Assembly: GCF_946221145.1 (NCBI RefSeq)
Contig: NZ_CAMIOH010000082.1
Coordinates: 1 to 12,613, forward strand
Length of the DNA stretch: 12,613 nucleotides
Source of the DNA: an uncultured Paracoccus sp.
GTDB taxonomy: Bacteria > Pseudomonadota > Alphaproteobacteria > Rhodobacterales > Rhodobacteraceae
Direction: 5' to 3'
Below, piece by piece: positions 1 through 6,619 of this stretch. The position numbers were made by a program, and so were the translations under genes. Numbering within the stretch: the stretch's first letter is position 1; each line of letters opens with the position of its first letter. The notes beneath the pieces are model-generated. The model was not told where the DNA came from, made no database searches, and was given only the letters and a program-made list of their open reading frames with translations.

Positions 1-87
1 CTGACGGACAGTGACCCGTTCCGCGCCGCGCAGGACCGTCAGGCAGCGGCGGCCGAGGTCGTGGCGGTGCGTGGCCTAGGGGCGTGA
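1..87 (+). CDS. C-terminal fragment of an unidentified protein
   Basis: An open frame enters from the left edge and ends at a TGA at 85-87. It gives 28 residues rich in Ala, Arg and Val, and most codons end in G or C, as in the neighbouring genes. The fragment carries no recognisable motif, so I do not assign a family. In related Rhodobacteraceae, as I recall, infA is preceded by a low-molecular-weight phosphatase-like gene, which is a possible identity but nothing in these residues proves it. It reads in the same direction as infA, 86 bp upstream of it. Confidence 0.45.
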   Translation: MTDSDPFRAAQDRQAAAAEVVAVRGLGA

Positions 88-173
88 TCTGCGCTTTACA
101 CTTGAAATCCGGGCGTTCCGGTCGCATCTAACGCCGGTCCCGAATCATGCGGGGCGATCAGGATGGAGTGACC
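88..173 (+). promoter_or_regulatory. Candidate infA promoter and leader
   Basis: This 86-bp gap contains TTGAAA at 102-107, a fair -35 match. Seventeen bases later comes CATCTA at 125-130, only a weak -10 match. A Shine-Dalgarno-like GGAG at 165-168 sits just before the infA ATG at 174. The promoter call rests on visual matching alone. The ribosome binding site is more secure because it decides the infA start. Confidence 0.3.
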
Positions 174-392
174 ATGGCCAAGGAAGAAATGCTCGAATTC
201 CCCGGCGTCGTGAAGGAACTCCTGCCGAATGCGACGTTCAGGGTCGAGCTGGAAAACGGCCATGAGATCATCGCGCATATGGCAGGAAAGATGCGCAAGA
301 ACCGGATCCGCGTTCTTGCCGGCGACAAGGTGCAGGTTGAAATGAACACCTATGACCTGTCCAAGGGACGGATCAATTACCGCTTCAAGTGA
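174..392 (+). CDS. infA: Translation initiation factor IF-1
   Basis: The 72-residue product is a textbook bacterial IF-1, a single S1-like OB-fold protein that binds the ribosomal A site on the 30S subunit with IF-2 and IF-3 during initiation. It starts MAKEEMLEFPGVV, continues through ELENGHEIIAHMAGKMRKN, and ends in DLSKGRINYRFK. Length and sequence match the family end to end. An in-frame ATG at 147 would add nine residues with no counterpart in IF-1, and GGAG at 165-168 lies at the right distance from 174, so 174 is the start. The gene leads a compact + strand series with maf 28 bp downstream. Confidence 0.98.
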   Translation: MAKEEMLEFPGVVKELLPNATFRVELENGHEIIAHMAGKMRKNRIRVLAGDKVQVEMNTYDLSKGRINYRFK

Positions 393-420
393 CGCGGCCT
401 TTCACCACAAGGGCCCGGCG

Positions 421-1029
421 ATGACCGCAAGCCGCATGGCCGCCACCCGCCCGCGCCTGGTCCTGGGATCGGCAAGCCCGCGCCGCCTGGATCTGCTGGC
501 GCAGATCGGCATCGTCCCCGACGACATCCGCAGCGCCGATATCGACGAAACCCCCCTGAAGGGAGAGCTGGCGCGCGATTACGTCCGCCGGATCGCCCTG
601 GCCAAGGCGCAGGCTTTCGATCTTGCCGCCGACGATGCCCTGCTGTGCGCCGATACCACCGTCGCAGTGGGCCGCCGCATCCTGGGCAAGCCGCAATCCC
701 GCGCCGAGGCGGGTGACTTCATGCGTCTCATGTCCGGCCGCCGCCACCGCGTCTTGACCGCGGTCGTGTTGCGACATGGCGGCAAGACGCGCGACCGCCT
801 GGTGGAAACCACCGTGCGGATGCGGCCGATCGGCGCTGCCGAACTGGACGCTTATCTTGATGTCGGCGACTGGCAGGGCAAGGCGGGCGGCTATGCCATC
901 CAGGGTGCCGCCGCCGCCTTCATCCCCTGGATCCAGGGGTCGTTTTCCTCCGTCGTCGGCTTGCCCCTGTCCGAGACCGCCGCGATGCTGGCCGCTTGCG
1001 GCATAACCATGAAGGAAGCCCGCCCATGA
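421..1029 (+). CDS. maf: Maf family nucleoside triphosphate pyrophosphatase
   Basis: The 202-residue protein belongs to the Maf/HAM1 group, which hydrolyses non-canonical or surplus NTPs to the monophosphate plus pyrophosphate in the cytoplasm. The signature LVLGSASPRR lies near residues 13-22, followed by DIDETP near 40-45, the acidic CADTTV near 76-81, and GYAIQG with GSFSSVVGLPL in the last third. The GYAIQG form and the VVGLPL ending resemble the YhdE branch (dTTP/UTP pyrophosphatase) rather than the 7-methyl-GTP branch; this subgrouping is inferred. The ATG at 421 follows an AAGGG-like site; the longer frame from 352 overlaps infA and is rejected. A second ATG at 436 is possible. Its TGA overlaps the ATG of the next gene, implying translational coupling. 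Confidence 0.95.
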   Translation: MTASRMAATRPRLVLGSASPRRLDLLAQIGIVPDDIRSADIDETPLKGELARDYVRRIALAKAQAFDLAADDALLCADTTVAVGRRILGKPQSRAEAGDFMRLMSGRRHRVLTAVVLRHGGKTRDRLVETTVRMRPIGAAELDAYLDVGDWQGKAGGYAIQGAAAAFIPWIQGSFSSVVGLPLSETAAMLAACGITMKEARP

Positions 1030-2075
1030 AGGGACGCCAGGTCATCCTGGGCCAGCTGTTCGGGTCCGAGGCCGCCGCGCTGATGGAGGACGGCATCCTG
1101 ACCGACCTGCTGGTCGATGCCAACACGCTGGCGCCGCTGGTGCCGGGCGACATCTGCCGGGCCGTGGTCGAACGGCTGATGAAGGGGCAAGGCGGTGTCT
1201 TCCTGCGCCTGCCCGACGCGCAGCGCGGCTATCTGCGCGACCGGTCCGGCCTGCGCGAAGGCCAGGCGCTGCTGGTCCAGGTGACCGGCGTGGCCGAGGA
1301 CGGCAAGGCGATTCCCGTCACCTCTCGGGTCGTGTTCCGCGGCAGGCATGTGCTGGTGACGCCCGGCGCGCCCGGCATAAACGTCTCGCGCAAGATCCGC
1401 GACGACGACCTGCGGGCTGAACTGACCGCCCTGGGCGAAGCCGCCGCCCCGCCCGAGGGGACCGGCATCATCTTCCGCAGCATCTGCGAGGCAGCGCCGA
1501 CCGAGGAGATCGCCGACGAATTGCGCGGCCTTCTGGACCTGTCGGCCAAGGTCGATGGCGAACAGGCGGGGTCGCCCGAACTGCTGCTGGGCGCGGCCTC
1601 GCCCCATGAACAGGCCTGGATGGACTGGGCCGATCCCGAGCCAGACGCGGTCGAGGACGGCGAAGACAGCTTCGACCGCTGCGGCGTGCTGGAGGCGGTG
1701 GATGCCCTGCTGTCCCCGGACGTGCCGCTGCCCGGCGGCGCGCTTGCGGTGTTCGAGCCGACCCGCGCCTTGCTGGCCATCGACGTGAACACGGGCCAGG
1801 ACGCCAGCCCTGCCGCCGCGCTCAAGGCCAATATCGCGCTGGCCCGCGACCTGCCGCGCCAGCTGCGCCTGCGCGGCCTGGGCGGGCAGGTGGTGGTGGA
1901 TTTCGCCCCGATCCCGAAACGCGACCGCGCCACGCTGGACCAGGTGCTGCGCGCCGCCTTCAAGGGCGAAAGCGCCGAAACGTCGCTGATCGGCTGGACC
2001 ACCATGGGCCTGTACGAAATCAACCGCAAACGCGACCGCATCCCCCTGCACCGCCTGGCGCGGGGCCGCGGCTGA
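1026..2075 (+). CDS. Short ribonuclease E/G-family protein
   Basis: The product has 349 residues, much shorter than E. coli RNase G (about 489) or RNase E. The N-terminal third resembles the split S1/RNase H-like part, with GGVFLRLPD near residues 56-64 and INVSRKI near 118-124. GIIFRSICEAAPTEEI near 147-162 matches the family's GLIVRT segment. The catalytic metal-site region is preserved: AIDVNTGQ holds Asp253 and Asn255, and QVVVDFAP holds Asp292, the counterparts of the two magnesium-binding aspartates. The protein ends soon after the DNase I-like core, so the CPxC zinc-link and small domain that build the RNase E/G tetramer are absent. I infer an endoribonuclease for rRNA or mRNA processing with altered oligomerisation. 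It starts inside the maf stop (ATGA) and its TGA shares a base with the yacG ATG. Confidence 0.9.
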   Translation: MKGRQVILGQLFGSEAAALMEDGILTDLLVDANTLAPLVPGDICRAVVERLMKGQGGVFLRLPDAQRGYLRDRSGLREGQALLVQVTGVAEDGKAIPVTSRVVFRGRHVLVTPGAPGINVSRKIRDDDLRAELTALGEAAAPPEGTGIIFRSICEAAPTEEIADELRGLLDLSAKVDGEQAGSPELLLGAASPHEQAWMDWADPEPDAVEDGEDSFDRCGVLEAVDALLSPDVPLPGGALAVFEPTRALLAIDVNTGQDASPAAALKANIALARDLPRQLRLRGLGGQVVVDFAPIPKRDRATLDQVLRAAFKGESAETSLIGWTTMGLYEINRKRDRIPLHRLARGRG

Positions 2076-2278
2076 TGGCCTGCCCGATCTGCTCCAAGCC
2101 CGGCGTGCCCGCCTATCGCCCGTTCTGTTCGAAACGCTGCGCCGATGTCGATCTGGGCCGCTGGCTGCGCGGCGCCTATGTGATCCCCGGCCAGCCGCAG
2201 GACGACCTGTCTTCGGATCAGGGCGCAGGTGAAAAAAACCACATCGAGGGACTGGACAGCCGCGCCAAGCGCCCTTAA
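2075..2278 (+). CDS. yacG: Zinc-binding protein YacG (DNA gyrase inhibitor family)
   Basis: This 67-residue protein has the YacG zinc knuckle: CPIC near the N-terminus (Cys3, Cys6) and FCSKRCADVDLGRW with Cys18 and Cys22, then the conserved YVIPG segment. YacG family proteins bind one Zn and, in E. coli, inhibit DNA gyrase by contacting GyrB; that role is taken from the family. The C-terminal tail from about residue 40 is acidic to mixed and poorly conserved, as is usual. The gene is coupled to the RNase E/G-like gene by a TGATG overlap. Confidence 0.93.
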   Translation: MACPICSKPGVPAYRPFCSKRCADVDLGRWLRGAYVIPGQPQDDLSSDQGAGEKNHIEGLDSRAKRP

Positions 2279-2317
2279 ACACCGCCCACACCACGCGCCC
2301 GATGGGCACGTCAGGTC

Positions 2318-2393
2318 GCCCGGATAGCTCAGTTGGTAGAGCAGCGGATTGAAAATCCGCGTGTCGGCGGTTCAAATCCGTCTCCGGGCACCA
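2318..2393 (+). tRNA. tRNA-Phe (anticodon GAA)
   Basis: A complete 76-nt cloverleaf with an encoded CCA end. The acceptor stem pairs GCCCGGA (2318-2324) with TCCGGGC (2383-2389), followed by A and CCA at 2391-2393. The D arm contains TAGCTCAGTTGGTAGAGC. The anticodon stem GCGGA/TCCGC encloses the loop TTGAAAA with GAA at 2351-2353. The T arm carries GGTTCAAATCC. I see no integrase or duplicated 3' end nearby, so there is no sign that it serves as an integration site here. Confidence 0.98.
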
Positions 2394-2584
2394 CTCCCCC
2401 CTCATGTCCGACCCGACCTGCGCGTCTTGCCGCAGCGTGTGGCGGCTGTCCGCACTTGCACCGATGGGGATTGCGGTGCAGATCCGGGGCAGGCCCATGC
2501 GTGTCGATGATCGCCACCGTCAGCAAGGGCTGAAACCCGGATTGTGGCGGCACGGGGTCGCCCGGTCCCTTGCAGGAGCGGCGG
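2394..2584 (+). promoter_or_regulatory. Leader region of the riboflavin pair
   Basis: This 191-bp gap holds no gene that I can support. It contains an inverted repeat, TGCACCG (2457-2463) and CGGTGCA (2474-2480), a 7-bp stem with a 10-nt loop. The bases needed for an FMN riboswitch (RFN element) are not visible. A promoter for the riboflavin genes is expected here because tRNA-Phe precedes it, but I cannot place one with confidence. AGGAG at 2574-2578 is the ribosome binding site for the ATG at 2585. Confidence 0.35.
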
Positions 2585-3700
2585 ATGACCGACGACATTC
2601 CAGGACCGGTCGAGCGTGACTGGTCCGACGCGATTTCCCCCATCGAGGACATCATCAACGAGGCCCGCAACGGCCGGATGTTCATTCTGGTCGATCACGA
2701 GGACCGCGAAAACGAAGGCGATCTGGTCATTCCCGCGCAGATGGCTACGCCAGAGATCGTCAACTTCATGGCCACCCATGGCCGCGGCCTGATCTGCCTG
2801 TCGATGACCGGCGCACGGATCGACGCCCTGGGCCTGCCGCTGCTGTCGCCCAAGAATTCCAGCCGCCACGAGACCGCCTTCACCATGTCGATTGAGGCGC
2901 GCGAGGGCGTGACAACGGGCATTTCCGCCGCCGACCGCGCGCATACCATCGCGGTGGCGATTGATCCGACCAGGGGCGCGGCCGACATCGCCACGCCGGG
3001 CCATGTCTTTCCGCTGCGCGCCCGCGATGGCGGCGTGCTGGTCCGCGCCGGGCATACCGAGGCCGCGGTGGACGTGGCGCGGCTGGCGGGGCTGAACCCG
3101 TCGGGTGTCATCTGCGAGATCATGAATGACGACGGCACCATGGCGCGGCTGCCCGACCTGGTGGCCTTTGCCCAGCGGCATGGGTTGAAGATCGGCACGA
3201 TCAGCCAGTTGATCGCCTATCGCCGCCGCTACGACAACCTGATCGCCGAGCGTGGCCAGATGGCCGTCCAGTCGGCCCATGGCGGCGACTGGATGATGCG
3301 CATCTTTGCCGAGGACACCACCGGCGCAGAGCATATCGTGCTGACCATGGGCGACCTGACCGCGCCCGGCCCGGTCCTGGTGCGGATGCATGTGCTTGAC
3401 CCGCTGCACGATCTTCTGGGCATCGGCCGCCCCGATGCCGGGACGCTGGGACAGGCCATGCGCATCATCGCCGATGACGGGCGCGGCGTCGTCGTGCTGT
3501 TCCGCGACATCGAGCCGCGCCTGCCGCGCCAGGACGAGATTTCGTCCCATGTGCTGCGCCAGTACGGGCTGGGGGCGCAGATCCTGTCAACCCTGGGCCT
3601 GTCGGAGCTGGTGCTGCTGACCAATTCGGCGCCGGTCCGGGTGATCGGGCTTGATGCCTATGGCCTGTCGATCCACTCTGTCCGTCCGATCGGGGAATAA
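2585..3700 (+). CDS. ribB: DHBP synthase with degenerate GTP cyclohydrolase II-like domain (RibBX type)
   Basis: The 371-residue protein makes 3,4-dihydroxy-2-butanone 4-phosphate from ribulose 5-phosphate for riboflavin synthesis. Residues about 15-215 are a complete RibB domain: DHEDRENEGDL (37-47) with the acidic metal site, MATHGRGLI (62-70), EAREGVTTGISAADRAHTI (104-122), and GHTEAAVDVARLAG (156-169). The remaining 150 or so residues have the length and the ending of a cyclohydrolase II domain, but the C-x10-CxC zinc motif is gone; no cysteine occurs after residue 177. The arrangement matches the RibBX variant described in Proteobacteria, in which the second domain lacks GTP cyclohydrolase II activity, so another ribA should exist elsewhere in the genome. 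AGGAG at 2574-2578 fixes the ATG at 2585 over the TTG at 2570. ribH follows 3 bp later. Confidence 0.93.
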   Translation: MTDDIPGPVERDWSDAISPIEDIINEARNGRMFILVDHEDRENEGDLVIPAQMATPEIVNFMATHGRGLICLSMTGARIDALGLPLLSPKNSSRHETAFTMSIEAREGVTTGISAADRAHTIAVAIDPTRGAADIATPGHVFPLRARDGGVLVRAGHTEAAVDVARLAGLNPSGVICEIMNDDGTMARLPDLVAFAQRHGLKIGTISQLIAYRRRYDNLIAERGQMAVQSAHGGDWMMRIFAEDTTGAEHIVLTMGDLTAPGPVLVRMHVLDPLHDLLGIGRPDAGTLGQAMRIIADDGRGVVVLFRDIEPRLPRQDEISSHVLRQYGLGAQILSTLGLSELVLLTNSAPVRVIGLDAYGLSIHSVRPIGE

Positions 3701-3703
3701 GCC

Positions 3704-4174
3704 ATGGCCGCCAGTCTAGATCATCACGTCCTGCCGCTGCCCGACCTGTCCGGGGCGCGGCTGCTGATCGTCGTGTCGCCCTATTACCGCCAGATCGCCG
3801 ACGACCTGGTCGCTGGCGCGCAGGCCATCGCTGCCCAGGCGGGGGCCGGCACCGAACTGGTCGAGGTGCCGGGCGCCCTGGAAATTCCCACCGCCATTGC
3901 CTTGTCCGCCGCGCGCGATTTGTATGACGGCTATGTCGCCCTGGGCTGCGTCATCCGCGGCGAGACCACGCATTACGATACGGTCTGCAACGACAGCTCT
4001 CGGGGGCTGACGCTGCTGGGTTTGCAGGGCCATTGCATCGGCAACGGCATCCTGACGGTGGAAAACATCACCCAGGCCCAGCGGCGGGCCGATCCGTTGG
4101 GCCAGGACAAGGGCGGCGGTGCGGCGGCGGCTGCGCTGCACCTGATCGCCCTGAAGCGCCGCTGGCAGGCGTGA
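3704..4174 (+). CDS. ribH: 6,7-dimethyl-8-ribityllumazine synthase
   Basis: This 156-residue enzyme condenses the RibB product with 5-amino-6-ribitylaminouracil, the penultimate step to riboflavin. It carries the hallmark segments VPGALEIP (about 55-62), GCVIRGETTHYDTVCNDSS (about 81-99) with the catalytic His90, and GNGILTVEN near the phosphate-binding loop. Length is normal for the family. It begins 3 bp after the ribB stop, so the two are almost certainly co-transcribed. The related order I know from this group continues ribH-nusB, but here an ABC transporter follows. Confidence 0.96.
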   Translation: MAASLDHHVLPLPDLSGARLLIVVSPYYRQIADDLVAGAQAIAAQAGAGTELVEVPGALEIPTAIALSAARDLYDGYVALGCVIRGETTHYDTVCNDSSRGLTLLGLQGHCIGNGILTVENITQAQRRADPLGQDKGGGAAAAALHLIALKRRWQA

Positions 4175-4262
4175 TCCGCGGCGGGGCTGCGACTTCTGGT
4201 CGATTTTGACAGCGCCGCACCCGTGCAACCCTGTCGCCGGAGAAAGCCAAGGGAGGGGAACC

Positions 4263-5261
4263 ATGCGCTTTCCATGGTTTGGCCGGATCATGGGTCCGGT
4301 CCTGGGGCTTGTCGCCGGAATGCTGGCGCAGGCGGGGGCCGGGTTTGCGCAGCAGCCGCCTTTGCCCGCCATCACCGTCGGCATGCTGGAAAACGGCACG
4401 GTCAACTGGGAATTGCAGACCATCCGGGACCAGGGTTTCGACCGCCAGAACGGGTTCGAGCTGCGCACGCTGGCCCTGGCGGGCAATCCGGCAACCCAGG
4501 TCGCCATGCAGGGCGGGCAGGTCGATGCCATCGTGTCCGACTGGATCTGGGTGGCGGTGCAGCGGGCGAACGGCGCGCCCTTCACCTTTTGGCCCTATTC
4601 CACCGCAGTGGGCGGGCTGGTGGTGCCGGCCGACAGTCCGGTGCGGACGCTGGCCGATCTGGAAGGGCGGCGGATCGGCATCGCGGGCGGGCCGCTGGAC
4701 AAAAGCTGGCTGATCATGCGCGCCTTTCACCGCCAGCAGACCGGCCGCGATCTGGCCGATGTGACGGAACAGGTGTTCGGCGCCCCGCCGATGATCCAGC
4801 ACGCCGCCCAGACGGGCGAGGTCGCGGGCGCCGTCAATTTCTGGCATTTCCTGGCGCTGATGCAGGCAGGTGGAATGCGTCAGGTGATCAGCGTGGCCGA
4901 TGCCGCCCAGGGCCTGGGGCTGGATCCCGGCACGCCGCTGCTGGGCTATGTTCTGCGCGACGACTGGGTGGCCGATCATCCCGATCTGGCGCGCGGGCTG
5001 GCGCGGGCGTCCCGGCAGGCCAAGGATCTGCTGGCAACCGATGACGGTGCCTGGCAGGCGCTGCGGCCCATGATGGAGGCCGAAACCGATGCCGAATTCA
5101 TCGCCCTGCGCGACGGCTGGCGCGCCGGGATTCCGGCGAACGGCCCTGTCGATGCGGCGGCGGCGCAACAGTTGTTTGCGGTGCTGTCCGACCTGGGCGG
5201 CGACGAACTGACAGGCGGGCTGACCGACCTGCCGGACGGGTTGTTCTGGCAAGGTGACTGA
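4263..5261 (+). CDS. ABC transporter periplasmic binding protein, NMT1/SsuA-like
   Basis: The 332-residue protein begins with a Sec signal peptide (basic MRFPWFGR, a hydrophobic core, and probable cleavage near GAGFA|QQ at residues 29-30). The mature part looks like the NMT1/THI5-like family of nitrate, sulfonate, taurine and pyrimidine-precursor binders: ITVGMLENGTVNWE at the start, AMQGGQVDAIVSDW in the first lobe, RTLADLEGRRIGIAGG before the hinge, and GEVAGAVNFWHF later. GGGAGGGG at 4249-4256 supports the ATG at 4263; an upstream in-frame start at 4206 would bury the signal peptide. The substrate cannot be read from the sequence. I have an unverified impression that close relatives sit near PQQ-dependent alcohol dehydrogenase genes. 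Its TGA overlaps the permease start by 8 nt. Confidence 0.88.
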   Translation: MRFPWFGRIMGPVLGLVAGMLAQAGAGFAQQPPLPAITVGMLENGTVNWELQTIRDQGFDRQNGFELRTLALAGNPATQVAMQGGQVDAIVSDWIWVAVQRANGAPFTFWPYSTAVGGLVVPADSPVRTLADLEGRRIGIAGGPLDKSWLIMRAFHRQQTGRDLADVTEQVFGAPPMIQHAAQTGEVAGAVNFWHFLALMQAGGMRQVISVADAAQGLGLDPGTPLLGYVLRDDWVADHPDLARGLARASRQAKDLLATDDGAWQALRPMMEAETDAEFIALRDGWRAGIPANGPVDAAAAQQLFAVLSDLGGDELTGGLTDLPDGLFWQGD

Positions 5262-6030
5262 CGCGGCGCCCCAGAAGCGGCCCGGACTGGTTCCGGGGGT
5301 GCTGTCGGTCCTGCTGCTGCTGGCGCTGTGGATGGCGGTCGCCGCATTGGCGGACGATCCGCGCACCATGCCGTCGCCGCTGGCCGTCGCAGGCCGGATC
5401 GCGGCGCTGGCGGCGTCTGGCGAGTTGTGGCTGCACGCGGGCGCGACGCTGGGCCGGGTGCTGGCCAGCTTTGCCATCGCCATGGCCGTGGGCACCGGGC
5501 TGGGTCTTTGGATGGGCCGGTCGCGGATGGCGGATCACTGGCTCAATCCGTCGCTGGTCATCGCGCTGAACATCCCGGCGCTTGTGGTGATCGTGCTGGC
5601 CTATGTCTGGATCGGCCTGAACGAGATCGCCGCCATCGCCGCCGTGGCGCTGAACAAGATCCCCGTCACCACCGTCATGCTGCGCGAGGGGACGCGCGCC
5701 CTGCGGCCCGATCTGGACGACATGGCGGCGGCCTTTCGGATGGGCTGGTGGGCGCGGCTGCGCCATGTCGTGCTGCCCCAGCTTGCCCCGCATCTGGCGG
5801 CTGCGGCGCGGGCGGGCCTGTCGCTGATCTGGAAGATCGTGCTGGTCGTCGAATTCCTGGGCCGGTCCAACGGCGTCGGCTTCAAAATCCACCTGCTGTT
5901 TTCGTCCTTCGACGTGGCAGGGGTTCTGGCCTGGGCCCTGGCCTTCGTCGCGGTGATGCTGATGATCGACCTGGCCGTCCTGCGCCCGGCCGAGGCCGCC
6001 GCGAACCGATGGCGCCGCGATGAGGCTTGA
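5254..6030 (+). CDS. ABC transporter inner-membrane permease (SsuC/TauC-like)
   Basis: This 258-residue protein has about six hydrophobic segments, including VLSVLLLLALWMAVAAL near residue 20, a pair around 70-115, NIPALVVIVLAYVWIGL and VLAWALAFVAVMLMIDLAVL near the C-terminus. The cytoplasmic coupling loop is recognisable as DMAAAFRMGWWARLRHVVLP, a form of the EAA motif of binding-protein-dependent permeases. It should form the channel of the importer encoded with its neighbours. The start is GTG at 5254, inside the end of the binding-protein gene, which implies coupled translation. The next ATG in frame would remove the first membrane segment. Confidence 0.9.
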   Translation: MTDAAPQKRPGLVPGVLSVLLLLALWMAVAALADDPRTMPSPLAVAGRIAALAASGELWLHAGATLGRVLASFAIAMAVGTGLGLWMGRSRMADHWLNPSLVIALNIPALVVIVLAYVWIGLNEIAAIAAVALNKIPVTTVMLREGTRALRPDLDDMAAAFRMGWWARLRHVVLPQLAPHLAAAARAGLSLIWKIVLVVEFLGRSNGVGFKIHLLFSSFDVAGVLAWALAFVAVMLMIDLAVLRPAEAAANRWRRDEA

Positions 6031-6610
6031 TCTGAGGGGCAAATCCTTTGCCGGGCGCCCGGTTCTGGGCGCTCTGTCCCTCACGGTCGGTCGCGGGCAG
6101 CGGGTGGCGATCCTGGGTCGGTCGGGCATCGGCAAATCGACGCTGCTGCGGATCCTGGTCGGGCTGGACCGCGATTTCGACGGGCGGCGGGACGGGCAGG
6201 ACCGGCTGGCCGTGGTGTTCCAGGAACCGACCCTGCTGCCCTGGCGCCGCGCCATCGCCAACGTCACCCTGCCGACCGGCTGCCCCGAACGCGAAGCCCG
6301 CGCCCTTCTGGCCCGGGCGGGGTTGGCCGGTCACGAGGACAGGTTTCCCCGGCAACTGTCGCTGGGTCAGCAGCGCCGCCTGTCGCTGGCCCGTGCCTTT
6401 GCCGCGCGCCCCGACATCCTGCTGATGGACGAACCCTTCGCCAGCCTGGATCCTGAAACGGCGGGCCGGATGATCGACCTGACCGCCGCGCTGCTGGATC
6501 GCAGCGGCGCCGGGCTGGTTCTGGTCACCCATGACGGGTCCGAGGCCCTGCGCCTGGGCGCGGCCCCGGTCCGTCTGGCGGGCGATCCGGCGGTGCTGGT
6601 GCCCGGCTGA
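6020..6610 (+). CDS. ABC transporter ATP-binding protein, compact
   Basis: The 196-residue ATPase has every nucleotide-site motif: Walker A GRSGIGKST (33-41), Q-loop VVFQEP with Gln68, signature LSLGQ (113-117), Walker B ILLMDEP (133-139) followed by the D-loop ASLD, and switch histidine in VTHD (His171). It is short compared with the roughly 250 residues of SsuB/TauB; what is missing is the C-terminal tail after the H-loop and part of the region between Walker A and the Q-loop. It should power the adjacent permease. The ATG at 6020 overlaps the permease end by 11 nt. The gene converges with the racemase-family gene, with only 5 bp between the two stop codons. Confidence 0.92.
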   Translation: MRLDLRGKSFAGRPVLGALSLTVGRGQRVAILGRSGIGKSTLLRILVGLDRDFDGRRDGQDRLAVVFQEPTLLPWRRAIANVTLPTGCPEREARALLARAGLAGHEDRFPRQLSLGQQRRLSLARAFAARPDILLMDEPFASLDPETAGRMIDLTAALLDRSGAGLVLVTHDGSEALRLGAAPVRLAGDPAVLVPG

Positions 6611-6619
6611 GCGCCTCAG
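6607..6619. repeat. Short palindrome spanning both convergent stop codons
   Basis: CTGAG-CGC-CTCAG is a 13-bp interrupted palindrome. The TGA of the ATPase gene (6608-6610) lies in one arm and the stop of the opposite-strand gene (6616-6618 read in reverse) in the other. With no thymine run it is at best a weak bidirectional terminator. Confidence 0.5.

Noticed and set aside
352..420. Upstream extension of maf
   Set aside because: It would overlap the 3' end of infA and adds residues unlike Maf; ATG at 421 has a ribosome binding site.
2318..2393. tRNA-Phe as an integration site of a genomic island
   Set aside because: No integrase gene, no repeated tRNA 3' end and ordinary riboflavin genes follow.
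891..2498. A 535-codon open frame on the - strand
   Set aside because: It runs antisense through maf, the RNase E/G-like gene, yacG and the tRNA; composition is that of a shadow frame.
2394..2584. FMN riboswitch before ribB
   Set aside because: The conserved RFN element segments are not present in this leader; only a simple 7-bp inverted repeat is visible.
4175..4262. Terminator after ribH
   Set aside because: Only a 4-bp CGAC/GTCG stem followed by ATTTT and a bulged GCGGCG/CGCCGC pairing can be drawn; too weak to annotate.
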